Below are positions 6,596-13,988 of a stretch of 29,727 nt of DNA, one piece after another (position 1 is the first letter of the stretch; every line of letters starts with the position of its first letter). Source of the stretch: Candidatus Colimorpha enterica (GTDB lineage Bacteria > Bacillota > Clostridia > Oscillospirales > CAG-272); assembly GCA_000433515.1 (NCBI GenBank), contig FR891078.1, forward strand, positions 1 to 29,727, in the 5' to 3' direction. The translations under genes were made by a program, and so were the position numbers. The notes under the pieces are model-generated. The model was not told the origin of the DNA. It saw only the letters and a program-made list of their open reading frames with translations, and made no database searches.

Positions 6596-7033
6596 ATGAC
6601 TGACGAAAGAATTGCCGAGCAGAACTCAGACGAAGTTGTTGAGAAGAAGAGCTTTCTGTCTTGGGTAAAAGAACACAAAACCCAGCTACTCTTAGCAGGA
6701 ATTAGTGTAACGACAATTTTAGCTGCTGCAATAGGCTTGAAAAACAAGGATGCAATTGTAGAATTATGGAACACACTCAAAAAAGAGATTGAGAAGGGTG
6801 CCTTATATAGCGCGAAGTGGTTTGAGAAGGCATCTCTCGAAGAGCTTGAGTCAGCAAGAAAACTTGTTCAACAAGATTATAATAACCCGAAATTGGATTT
6901 GAATTATAGAAACGAATGCCGGAATCTCCTAAACAGATTTGATAATGCTATTGGGAAAATCAAGTGGGCAGGACAAGAGTACGGCTATCCTGTCCATAGC
7001 AGTAATGGATGGCATTTACCAAGTGATGACTAA
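6596..7033 (+). CDS. Small single-pass membrane protein, hypothetical
   Basis: A protein of 145 residues. A charged N-terminus (about 1-28) is followed by one hydrophobic helix at about 31-48 (LLLAGISVTTILAAAIGL), then a helical, charged domain (about 50-125) and a short tail rich in G, S and W. There is no signal-peptidase site, so it is probably membrane-anchored with a cytoplasmic or external helical domain. An AAGGAG ribosome site precedes the ATG. The gene lies between the polymerase and the YolD-like gene and is AT-rich. I do not recognise a family. Confidence 0.6.
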   Translation: MTDERIAEQNSDEVVEKKSFLSWVKEHKTQLLLAGISVTTILAAAIGLKNKDAIVELWNTLKKEIEKGALYSAKWFEKASLEELESARKLVQQDYNNPKLDLNYRNECRNLLNRFDNAIGKIKWAGQEYGYPVHSSNGWHLPSDD

Positions 7034-7061
7034 CTGACTTATTACGATGGGAGGGATTTGA

Positions 7062-7478
7062 ATGTATGAAGATATTCTCAATCTGCCGCATCATGTTTCA
7101 AAGACAAGACCGCAGATGTCTATGCTGGATCGTGCAGCTCAATTCTCTCCCTTCGCTGCTCTCACCGGTTATGATGATGCGATAAAAGAAACCGGGCGTC
7201 TGACTGACGAAAAGATTGAAATGGATGAGGACCGAAAAGCAGCTCTTGATATGAAGCAAGCCTACCTCATCGAGATGATCGACGAGCAACCTGAAATATC
7301 CATCACCTACTTCCTGCCAGACGCGAAGAAGTCAGGCGGCGCGTATGTGACCGTGACCGGAAACCTAAAACGCTTCGACGAATACGAGCGTTTGCTGATC
7401 CTGACTGACGGCAAGAAAATACCGATGGATGACATCGCAGATATTGAAAGCGATCTCTTCCGAGGAATGTTTGAATGA
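7062..7478 (+). CDS. YolD-like protein
   Basis: A protein of 138 residues with the pattern of YolD-like proteins: LPHHVSKTRPQMSMLDRAAQ at about 8-27, then FSPFAALTGYDDAIKET, and a C-terminal beta domain with a DGKKIPMDDI-like segment. YolD-family proteins are encoded next to Y-family polymerases (UvrX and UmuC-like) in Bacillota plasmids, phages and ICEs and are thought to modulate them. A GGGAGGG ribosome site lies upstream of the start. It is the last gene of the rightward operon and is closed by the terminator at 7492-7518. Confidence 0.85.
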   Translation: MYEDILNLPHHVSKTRPQMSMLDRAAQFSPFAALTGYDDAIKETGRLTDEKIEMDEDRKAALDMKQAYLIEMIDEQPEISITYFLPDAKKSGGAYVTVTGNLKRFDEYERLLILTDGKKIPMDDIADIESDLFRGMFE

Positions 7479-7491
7479 AATATACACGCTT

Positions 7492-7518
7492 AAAAAGACG
7501 CTTTCGAGCGTCTTTTTT
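7492..7518 (+). terminator. Intrinsic terminator with UUCG tetraloop
   Basis: AAAAAGACGCT (7492-7502) and AGCGTCTTTTT (7507-7517) form a perfect 11-base stem around TTCG, with the T tract at 7513-7518. It follows the YolD-like gene by 13 bases. The A-rich 5' arm makes it potentially active in both directions. Confidence 0.9.
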
Positions 7519-7546
7519 CTTTGGAAATGGGACAAAGTGCAACAGT

Positions 7547-7600
7547 GATTCACTTAGTAAAGTGAAGGGGTATTTTACGGGGAGTACCTACAAGGGAATA
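7547..7600 (+). promoter_or_regulatory. Composite element, copy 2 (upstream of oriT and mobC)
   Basis: GATTCACTTAG, two bases and AAGTGAAGGGG at 7547-7570 match copy 1 (594-571, minus strand) at 22 of 24 positions. The order continues with 13 bases, GTACCT (7584-7589), ACAA (7590-7593) and GAATA (7596-7600), again as in copy 1 with a two-base length difference. The palindrome TTCACTT/AAGTGAA is at 7549-7566. Each copy points toward its downstream operon. It may be a shared regulator site, or a binding site linked to transfer. Confidence 0.55.
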
Positions 7601-7625
7601 CGATTTTAGAGAATAGCAAGCACAG

Positions 7626-7680
7626 CAAGTGTAGCCACACTTGCGATTTTCGATTAAGGAAACCCTCCCCTTAATCCTGA
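7626..7680 (+). other. Candidate origin of transfer (oriT)
   Basis: Two inverted repeats lie directly before the mobC-relaxase pair: CAAGTGT/ACACTTG (7626-7632 and 7637-7643, loop AGCC) and GATTAAGG/CCTTAATC (7652-7659 and 7669-7676, 9-base loop). The second ends in ATCCTG (7674-7679), which matches the nick sequence core ATCCTG of IncP-type (MOBP) origins, where cleavage follows the G. Here that would be between 7679 and 7680. The layout of an inverted repeat immediately 5' of nic is the known MOBP pattern. The exact nick site is inference. Confidence 0.65.
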
Positions 7681-7738
7681 AAACTGCTTGTTGGGATGCC
7701 TCCCAAACCCTCTATCTTTACGAAAGGACAGAACGCCT

Positions 7739-8068
7739 ATGGCTAAGAGAACAAGACCGATTATTATGCGGCTTGCCGTGACGGAATACGAAAAAGAGCT
7801 AATCGAAAGGAAGATGGCGCAGCTCGGAACAAAGAACTTTGGAGCGTATGCGAGGAAGATGCTGATCGACGGCTACATCATCAAAGTGGATTATACCCAG
7901 CAGAAAAAACTCGCAGCAGCCGTCAGTCGTGTCGCATCGAACATCAATCAGATTTGCCGACGCATCAACTCAACTGGACACTTCTATGAGGACGATGTTG
8001 CCGAGCTGAAAGAGAGGCAGAAAGAGATATGGCAGTTACTAAAATCAAGCCAATCCGAGGAACTGTAA
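7739..8068 (+). CDS. mobC: MobC-like relaxosome accessory protein
   Basis: A protein of 109 residues with a ribbon-helix-helix-like N-terminus (TRPIIMRLAVTEYEKELIER at about 5-24), a helix-rich middle with NFGAYARKMLIDG, and a C-terminal MobC segment around VSRVASNINQICRRINSTG. MobC proteins bind oriT, loosen the DNA around nic and help the relaxase to cut. The start at 7739 is chosen because AAAGGA lies upstream and homology begins at MAKRTRP; the longer in-frame reading would include leader sequence. Its 3' end overlaps the relaxase gene by 40 bases, typical of a coupled mobC-relaxase pair. The candidate oriT ends 59 bases upstream. Confidence 0.88.
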   Translation: MAKRTRPIIMRLAVTEYEKELIERKMAQLGTKNFGAYARKMLIDGYIIKVDYTQQKKLAAAVSRVASNINQICRRINSTGHFYEDDVAELKERQKEIWQLLKSSQSEEL

Positions 8069-9396
8069 ACAAAGCAATCGCCTACATCATTGACCCGAAA
8101 AAGACCGATGATGAACTGCTTGTTTCCTCGTTTGGATGTGCTGCCAGCGATGCCGCAGCGAGGGAATTTGAGTGGACGCGCAACCTTGCAGCCCAGCAAG
8201 GAGCGCAGATTCCTACCGTTATCGCCCGTCACCTGATACAGTCTTTTGATGTCGGAGAGGTCACGCCGGAAAAAGCTCATGAGATCGGAAAACAGTTTGC
8301 GGATGAATGGCTCAAAGGAAAATATGAGTATGTGATCGCCACGCATATTGACAAAGGACACTGCCATAACCACATCATTTTCAACGCTGTGAACTTTGTT
8401 GATTACCATGCGTACCGGAGCAACAAGCGGACATACCGAGAGCTGAGACAGCTCAGTGATTCTATCTGCAAAGAGCATGGGCTTTCTGTTATTCCTCCGT
8501 CTCAGAGCAAGGGCATGGACTACAAGGAATACACAGAAGCAAAGCGCGGAACGAGCTGGAAACAGAAGCTCAAGCAGACCATTGACCGGTGTGTTATCAC
8601 TGCAAAGGACTACGATGAGTTCTTGAAAATGATGCAGGAAGCCGGTTACGAAATCAAAACGGGCAAGTACATTTCCTTCCGCGCCGAAGGTCAGGAGCGT
8701 TTCACTCGCGCTAAAACAATCGGTGAAAATTACACCGAAGAGCGCATCAAAGAACGCATTCAGGGACGCAATCCTCGCAAGCGTCAGATGCAGACCGGGC
8801 GCAAAGGTATCTCCCTCATCATCGACATTCAGAACAGCATCAAGGCTCAGGAAAGCAAGGGCTACGAGCATTGGGCGAAGCTCAATAACCTCAAGGAGGC
8901 TGCCCGTACTCTTAACTACCTCACTGAGAATAATTTGCTTCAATACGCTGATCTTGAAGCGAAGGTTGAAGACATTCACAGCTCCTACACTCGCACCGGC
9001 GAAGAACTGAAAAGCATCGAATCTCGTCTGCGAGAAGTGCAACCTCTTATCAAAAATATCAGAAACTATCAGAGGCTCAAGCCGGTCTATGACGCCTTCC
9101 AGAAGGCAAAGGACAAGGTAGCTTTCAGAGCAAGGCACGAAGCCGAGCTGGTCATCTTCGACGCAGCAAAGAGCAACCTTCTGGCAATGCAAGGAGACGG
9201 CAAGTTGCCGAGCTTGAAGTCTCTGCAAGCCGAGCAGGAACGGCTCACTCAGGAGCAACAGAGGCTTTACGATGAACGCGCAAGCCTCAAGAAACAAGCG
9301 AAGCAGATCGACACAATCAAGGCGAATGTTGATATGTTTCTCAGTCTGGGAAGCGACACAGAGATTACAAAGGAAAGAACTTCACAGCTTGAATAA
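8029..9396 (+). CDS. MOBP-type relaxase
   Basis: A protein of 455 residues. The relaxase domain occupies about 1-240. AIAYIIDP holds the candidate catalytic tyrosine Y19, HLIQSF (H68) fits motif II, and HIDKGHCHNHIIFN (106-119) is the metal-binding histidine motif III. Residues about 290-440 are highly charged coiled coil. The enzyme should nick oriT and lead the strand into the recipient, covalently attached through Y19. The size and family agree with relaxases of Tn1549-like ICEs. It overlaps mobC, and the candidate nick site lies about 350 bases upstream of its start. A terminator follows 6 bases after the stop. Confidence 0.93.
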   Translation: MAVTKIKPIRGTVNKAIAYIIDPKKTDDELLVSSFGCAASDAAAREFEWTRNLAAQQGAQIPTVIARHLIQSFDVGEVTPEKAHEIGKQFADEWLKGKYEYVIATHIDKGHCHNHIIFNAVNFVDYHAYRSNKRTYRELRQLSDSICKEHGLSVIPPSQSKGMDYKEYTEAKRGTSWKQKLKQTIDRCVITAKDYDEFLKMMQEAGYEIKTGKYISFRAEGQERFTRAKTIGENYTEERIKERIQGRNPRKRQMQTGRKGISLIIDIQNSIKAQESKGYEHWAKLNNLKEAARTLNYLTENNLLQYADLEAKVEDIHSSYTRTGEELKSIESRLREVQPLIKNIRNYQRLKPVYDAFQKAKDKVAFRARHEAELVIFDAAKSNLLAMQGDGKLPSLKSLQAEQERLTQEQQRLYDERASLKKQAKQIDTIKANVDMFLSLGSDTEITKERTSQLE

Positions 9397-9401
9397 GTGA
9401 T

Positions 9402-9442
9402 AAAAGAGTCTTAGTAGATTGAATCTGCTCAGGCTCTTTTTA
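9402..9442 (+). terminator. Terminator of the mobilisation operon
   Basis: AAAGAGTCTTAGTAGATT and AATCTGCTCAGGCTCTTT form a long imperfect hairpin around the stop of the relaxase gene. Two of its three irregular pairs are G-U on the rightward transcript. A TTTTT tract follows at 9437-9441. Its 3' arm resembles, in inverted orientation, the terminator at the far end of the defence cargo. Confidence 0.8.
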
Positions 9443-9449
9443 TTTCATT

Positions 9450-9477
9450 GTCATGACTTCTCCGTCATAACTTCTCG
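9450..9477. repeat. Tandem 14-base repeat at the left edge of the cargo
   Basis: GTCATGACTTCTCC (9450-9463) is followed directly by GTCATAACTTCTCG (9464-9477), with two differences. Further on, CGAAAC plus TTGAAAAA occurs twice (9494-9509 and 9522-9539), the second including the -35 box of the BREX promoter. These could be operator sites for the small regulator encoded at 9593, or leftovers of the insertion that brought the cargo. Confidence 0.4.
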
Positions 9478-9531
9478 ACAGGAAAAAATCGTGCGAAACG
9501 GTTGAAAAAGTCTGAACTTACCGAAACCATC

Positions 9532-9560
9532 TTGAAAAATCGATAAAATTGTGGTATAAT
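9532..9560 (+). promoter_or_regulatory. Promoter of the BREX operon
   Basis: TTGAAA (9532-9537) and TATAAT (9555-9560) are 17 bases apart. The ribosome site GGAGG (9580-9584) and the ATG of the small regulator gene (9593) follow. A repeated CGAAAC...TTGAAAAA motif overlaps the -35 box and may be the regulator's binding site. Confidence 0.8.
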
Positions 9561-9592
9561 AATATTTGACATTCTATGCGGAGGTAAAAATC

Positions 9593-9805
9593 ATGAAGGC
9601 AAGTTATAAAAAACTCTGGAAATTGCTCGTAGACAAAGACATGAGTAAAGGTGATTTGCATAAAGCAAGCGGCTTATCATCAAGCACCATGACGAAACTC
9701 AGAAAAGGCGAGGATGTCTCAATGGAGGCTCTTCGCAAAATATGTATTGCCCTGAATTGCAATATTTCTGACATCGTAGAGTTTGTCTCAGACAGTGAGT
9801 CCTGA
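9593..9805 (+). CDS. Small Cro/C1-type HTH regulator
   Basis: A protein of 70 residues that is essentially one XRE helix-turn-helix domain: YKKLWKLLVDKDMSKGDLHK, then ASGLSSSTMTKLRKGEDVSM and an ALNCNISDIVEFV end. Such minimal proteins of the YozG type often lead restriction or BREX loci, like control proteins. The start at 9593 is chosen because GCGGAGG lies 8 bases upstream; an upstream in-frame start at 9566 lies too close to the -10 box. It is the first gene after the promoter at 9532, so it probably regulates its own operon and thereby BREX and SIR2-HerA. It is not the WYL-type regulator BrxR. Confidence 0.82.
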   Translation: MKASYKKLWKLLVDKDMSKGDLHKASGLSSSTMTKLRKGEDVSMEALRKICIALNCNISDIVEFVSDSES

Positions 9806-9861
9806 TTATGGGACAAGACAGAGTTTAAGATAAACCGAGGTATTGGATTGGAGTCAGAGCG

Positions 9862-10278
9862 ATGGGAATGATTGTAAAACATAATATGCTGGCTGCCGAC
9901 AAGGAAGCATTTCGCCTTCTCATCTACTGCTCGGCGCCACCAAATATAAGAGACAGTGCAGTCTCGATAAACAAGTTGATGGCAGAAAAATTATTGCAAC
10001 TCAAGCCTTCACGAAGAACGATGAGGATTGAAAAGGTATTCAATGAAGTCATTGACTCTCTACCGGAGAGATCAATCATTAAGGACATAGATGTTCTATT
10101 CAATCCGGCATATAAAATCGATGTATTCAAGATGCTGACAACGGCTTGTAAACGAAAAAAGTTTGACATTATATGGTCAGGAAAACTCGACAACAATACA
10201 CTTGTCTACGGAGAAGAAGGGTTTCCTGACTATCACAAATATGAAATTGAAAACTATGACATCGTGTGTGTCGTATAA
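9862..10278 (+). CDS. brxF: BrxF-like BREX type 3 protein with degenerate P-loop
   Basis: A protein of 138 residues in the brxF position directly before brxC. The tail pattern fits BrxF: DIDVLFNP at 75-82 (a Walker B-like strand and the DP-like turn), IIWSGKLDNNTLVYGEEGFPDY at 103-124 (split by the WSG/WNG turn), and a final hydrophobic strand. BrxF of type 3 BREX is described as a small P-loop protein. Here the place of the P-loop (about 21-32) reads IYCSAPPNIRDS and lacks the GxxGxGK[ST] signature, so ATP binding is doubtful. A GGAG lies 8 bases before the ATG. Its end is 14 bases before the brxC start. The assignment rests on position plus recalled family pattern. Confidence 0.75.
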   Translation: MGMIVKHNMLAADKEAFRLLIYCSAPPNIRDSAVSINKLMAEKLLQLKPSRRTMRIEKVFNEVIDSLPERSIIKDIDVLFNPAYKIDVFKMLTTACKRKKFDIIWSGKLDNNTLVYGEEGFPDYHKYEIENYDIVCVV

Positions 10279-10292
10279 GCAGGAGGAACAAA

Positions 10293-13200
10293 ATGAAATA
10301 CTCAGAATTGATCAGTTTTAATCCGATTGAGGATGTTATTCAGCTTATCACGGCTGACGATGCTGATAAAGCTCGTGAATATGTGAAGACCTATGTTATG
10401 TCTGACGCAATGGCTGATAGCCTTCAAGCTCCCGTTATTGATCAGCTTCAAATGGATGAAGTGGTTGACAACAAGGGTGTGCTTGTTGTCGGTAACTATG
10501 GTACCGGTAAGTCTCACTTGATGTCCGTCATTTCTGCAATAGCAAAAGACGCGGATAACTTGCAGTATCTTCAAAATAAAAAGTTCGCCAAAAACATGGA
10601 ACCTATTGCCGGGAAGTTTGAAGTCCTTCGCATTGAAATCGGAGGCGTTACCATGTCGTTGCGTGAGATCCTCTTTGGCTTCATTCAAGAGGATTTTGAT
10701 GCTCGTGGAATTGATTACGATGTTCCCGATTTTGACACAGTAAAGGACAATAAAAAGCTCATCAAGGACATGATGATGGCGTTCAATGATAAATACCCGG
10801 ACAAGGGATATTTGATTGTTGTTGACGAGTTTTTGTCTTACCTTACTTCTCGTGATGAGCGTGCTATCGTCCTTGATCTTGAGTTCTTCCGCGCATTGGG
10901 AGAAATGTGTTCAAAGTCTAATCTTCGCGTGATTTTCGGTGTTCAGGAAAAAGTCTTTGACAATCCTCGTTTCAGCTTTGTTTCTGACACACTCATGCAT
11001 GTTAAGGATCGTTTCACGCAGATCATCATCACGAAGGAAGCAACATCGTATGTTGTTTCCGAGCGTATCTTGAAGAAGACTCCTGAGCAGAAAGCACTCA
11101 TCAGAGCGCACCTTGAGAAGTTCTGTAATCTCTATACCGGTATGTCTTCTAAACTGGATGAGTTCGTTGATCTCTATCCGATCCATCCGGCATATATTGA
11201 TGTCTTCAATAAGATTTACCTGATTGAAAACCGTCATATTTTGAAGAATATCTCCTTGACTATCAAGGACATCTTCAATACCGATGTTCCCTCGGATGCT
11301 CCCGGTATCATCTCTTTTGATAACTATTGGACTGCTATCAAGTCAAACGGCTTGCTTCGAAGTGATATTACTATCAGCCGCGTTGTTAATGCCAGCCAGC
11401 AGCTCGAAGGTATCATCAATACATCTTTCCCGAAACCGGCATACAAGCCATTGGCGATCAAGATTATCTACGCATTGAGCGTACATCGTCTCACTACCAA
11501 TGGTCTTGATGTTCAGTTTGGATTGACTGCTGAAAACCTGAAAGACGATCTCTGTCTGTATCTCATGATGCCTGAGCAGGATGCGGACTTCCTGCTTGGT
11601 GTTGTTAAGGCTACACTTCGCGACATCATGACCACAGTTTCCGGTCAGTTTATTATTTGCAACGAGGCAAACAATCAGTATTACATTGATGTAGATAAAG
11701 TTGTTGACTACGATGAGAAGATCAAGCAGAAAGCCTCTTTGATGGCTGACGGTGAACTTAACCGTTATTTCTATCAAGTGGTGTATAGCTGCCTTGAGTG
11801 GGATAAGAAGCAGTATGTTTCTGGCTTCAATATCTACGAGCATGACCTGAATTGGGATTCTCACAATATCTTCCGTGAAGGTTATCTGTTTATGGGGCTT
11901 CCCGGGGAAAGAAGCACAGCACAGCCGGAGCGTGATTTCTACCTTCACATTATGCCTCCCTATGGGAACTCCGGTGCATCGAGACAGGACCTTGAGGACG
12001 AAGTGTACTTTTACTTCAAGTCAAGCAATGAGTTCCATGAGACAATTTCTCTCTATGCAGCTTCTTGCAGCTTGGCAGATATCAGTGAAGGTAAGGACAA
12101 GGATGCTTATCTCGCGAAGGCAAATATTCTCCGTAAAAAGCTGGTCAAGTATCTCAGCGAAAACAAGAATACTTGCTTCGATGTTGTATATAACAAAGAG
12201 CGCAAGCAGCTGATCGAAGTCTTAAAAGGACGATATAACCGCGATCTCACTTTCAATGACACCATTGACCTTGCTGCTTCTATCTGTCTGGATGGCTACT
12301 TCAATAAAATCTATCCGGACTGCCCAGTCATGAAAACAAAGATCACTCGTAAAAATATGGCTGACAACGCCCGTGCTGCTTTCGACCATTTTGCCGGAAG
12401 AAAGACACAACAGTCCACCGCTATGTTGCAGAGCTTTGGTATTCTCGACGGGGACAAGATCCGTCCCGAAGGCTCTAAATTCGCTTCATATTATATCGAT
12501 AAGGTTAAGGCTCTGCCGCAACAAGGTGTTCTCAACTTCTCTGATATGTTTGAGCAGCAAGGTTTGTATTGGCAGATCGACAAGAAGTTCAAGGTATGGC
12601 ATATCTTTACGCCTATCATCTTCCTGTCAATGGTTTATGCTGGGTATGCAGTAATCACTTTGAAGAACGGCGAAACGATTACTGCGTCCTCCCTTGATAA
12701 AGTTCCGAAGACAAACGTTATGGACTTGTATGAGTTCAAGTATCTGTCCAAACCAGCACAGATTTCTATGGCTGAACTCAAAAAGCTGTTTGATGTCCTC
12801 GACATCAATCCTGCTCTTCTGGACAATCCGAATGATCGCGAAAAAGGCGTAGAAGCTTTGCTCAAGGCAGCTCAGGAACTTTGCAACAACTCCGTCCTGC
12901 TCGAAAGAAAACTGAATGACGGTTTTGAACTTTGGGGGGAGCCGCTTGCAAATCAGCAGCAGATCCAGATGATGAGAAATGCTTGCACTGCCGTTAAGAA
13001 CGAGTTCAGCAATTACGGCGCAAGATTTAACACTCCTGCCAAGTTGAACAATTTCAGCCTGACATCTGAGGAAGTAGATGAATTTGCAAAGAAAATCGCT
13101 CTCTTGAAGCTCATCCCTGAGTATATTACTTTCAAGGCTGAGTGTTCTGCTGTTGTTACCTATATTTCCAGCATAGAGTTTATTGATCTCGGTGCCGCGC

Positions 13201-13985
13201 TGAAATCTGAGATTGAAAATGCAAAGGCTTCCTTCCGTTCTATCAGAGATGACATCATGGATGGTGTTACCGGTGAGGCTGCTGCGCAGAAGGTTTCCGC
13301 TGAGCTTGAGAAAATCAAGGATAAGTACATCGAGATTTACTTTGAGGAACACAAGAAAAAGAGACTGGGCATCGAAGATGCAAAGCGTAGAGGCAAAGTT
13401 CAGGAAAGTCTTGCTCTGAGCAATCTGAGAAAGCTGCGTACTATTGAAATCCTCTCTTCCGCGAAGCTCGGAGAGATCGAGAATGACTTGGCATCTTTGA
13501 AGGTTTGCTACGATCTCACTCCCGCCGAGATGAAGACAAATCATATTTGTCCTCACTGCCATTTCAGCCTTGCTGATAAGGCAAAGAATGTGTATGGTCA
13601 GCTCGATAATCTCGAGGATCGCATTGATGCTCTGCTGGCTGAATGGACAAAGCAGCTCATGGACACTATCACAGATCCGCTTGTCCTGAGCCAGAAAGAA
13701 TACCTGAGCGCACAACAAGCGAAAGCTATTGATGACTTTGTTTCTTCCGGCACACTTCCTCAAAGAGTGGATGATTTCTTCGTAAAGAGCATTCAAGCTC
13801 TACTCAAGAACTATGAGCCGGTAGTTATCGAAGTAGAAGATCTCGTTCAGAAGTTGGATGAGCTGCCACCGCTGGATGAAACGACATTCAAGGCAAAGCT
13901 GAACGACATTATTTCTGCTTACACCAAAGGCAAAGACTCCGCAACACTCCGAATTGTTGTGAAAAGAAGAGAAAGCGAGGAATAA
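10293..13985 (+). CDS. brxC: BrxC, BREX type 3 ATPase (DUF6079)
   Basis: A protein of 1230 residues. Near the N-terminus a P-loop, GNYGTGKS (67-74), and a Walker B strand, LIVVDEF (174-180, D178-E179), mark an AAA+-like ATPase. A long helical middle and a small CPHCH motif at 1086-1090 follow. Length and opening resemble DUF6079/BrxC of BREX type 3. BrxC is essential for BREX methylation and phage exclusion, probably as the large ATPase scaffold on DNA. The start at 10293 is chosen because AGGAGGA lies 5 bases upstream; the earlier in-frame ATG at 10266 overlaps brxF. Four bases after its stop comes pglXI. Confidence 0.93.
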   Translation: MKYSELISFNPIEDVIQLITADDADKAREYVKTYVMSDAMADSLQAPVIDQLQMDEVVDNKGVLVVGNYGTGKSHLMSVISAIAKDADNLQYLQNKKFAKNMEPIAGKFEVLRIEIGGVTMSLREILFGFIQEDFDARGIDYDVPDFDTVKDNKKLIKDMMMAFNDKYPDKGYLIVVDEFLSYLTSRDERAIVLDLEFFRALGEMCSKSNLRVIFGVQEKVFDNPRFSFVSDTLMHVKDRFTQIIITKEATSYVVSERILKKTPEQKALIRAHLEKFCNLYTGMSSKLDEFVDLYPIHPAYIDVFNKIYLIENRHILKNISLTIKDIFNTDVPSDAPGIISFDNYWTAIKSNGLLRSDITISRVVNASQQLEGIINTSFPKPAYKPLAIKIIYALSVHRLTTNGLDVQFGLTAENLKDDLCLYLMMPEQDADFLLGVVKATLRDIMTTVSGQFIICNEANNQYYIDVDKVVDYDEKIKQKASLMADGELNRYFYQVVYSCLEWDKKQYVSGFNIYEHDLNWDSHNIFREGYLFMGLPGERSTAQPERDFYLHIMPPYGNSGASRQDLEDEVYFYFKSSNEFHETISLYAASCSLADISEGKDKDAYLAKANILRKKLVKYLSENKNTCFDVVYNKERKQLIEVLKGRYNRDLTFNDTIDLAASICLDGYFNKIYPDCPVMKTKITRKNMADNARAAFDHFAGRKTQQSTAMLQSFGILDGDKIRPEGSKFASYYIDKVKALPQQGVLNFSDMFEQQGLYWQIDKKFKVWHIFTPIIFLSMVYAGYAVITLKNGETITASSLDKVPKTNVMDLYEFKYLSKPAQISMAELKKLFDVLDINPALLDNPNDREKGVEALLKAAQELCNNSVLLERKLNDGFELWGEPLANQQQIQMMRNACTAVKNEFSNYGARFNTPAKLNNFSLTSEEVDEFAKKIALLKLIPEYITFKAECSAVVTYISSIEFIDLGAALKSEIENAKASFRSIRDDIMDGVTGEAAAQKVSAELEKIKDKYIEIYFEEHKKKRLGIEDAKRRGKVQESLALSNLRKLRTIEILSSAKLGEIENDLASLKVCYDLTPAEMKTNHICPHCHFSLADKAKNVYGQLDNLEDRIDALLAEWTKQLMDTITDPLVLSQKEYLSAQQAKAIDDFVSSGTLPQRVDDFFVKSIQALLKNYEPVVIEVEDLVQKLDELPPLDETTFKAKLNDIISAYTKGKDSATLRIVVKRRESEE

Positions 13986-13988
13986 TCG

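Noticed and set aside
7984..9297. Long leftward open frame (437 codons)
   Set aside because: It lies opposite the relaxase gene, whose catalytic motifs are clear, and it has no ribosome site or family match.
12627..13796. Leftward open frame of 389 codons
   Set aside because: It is a shadow of brxC and shows no recognisable protein.
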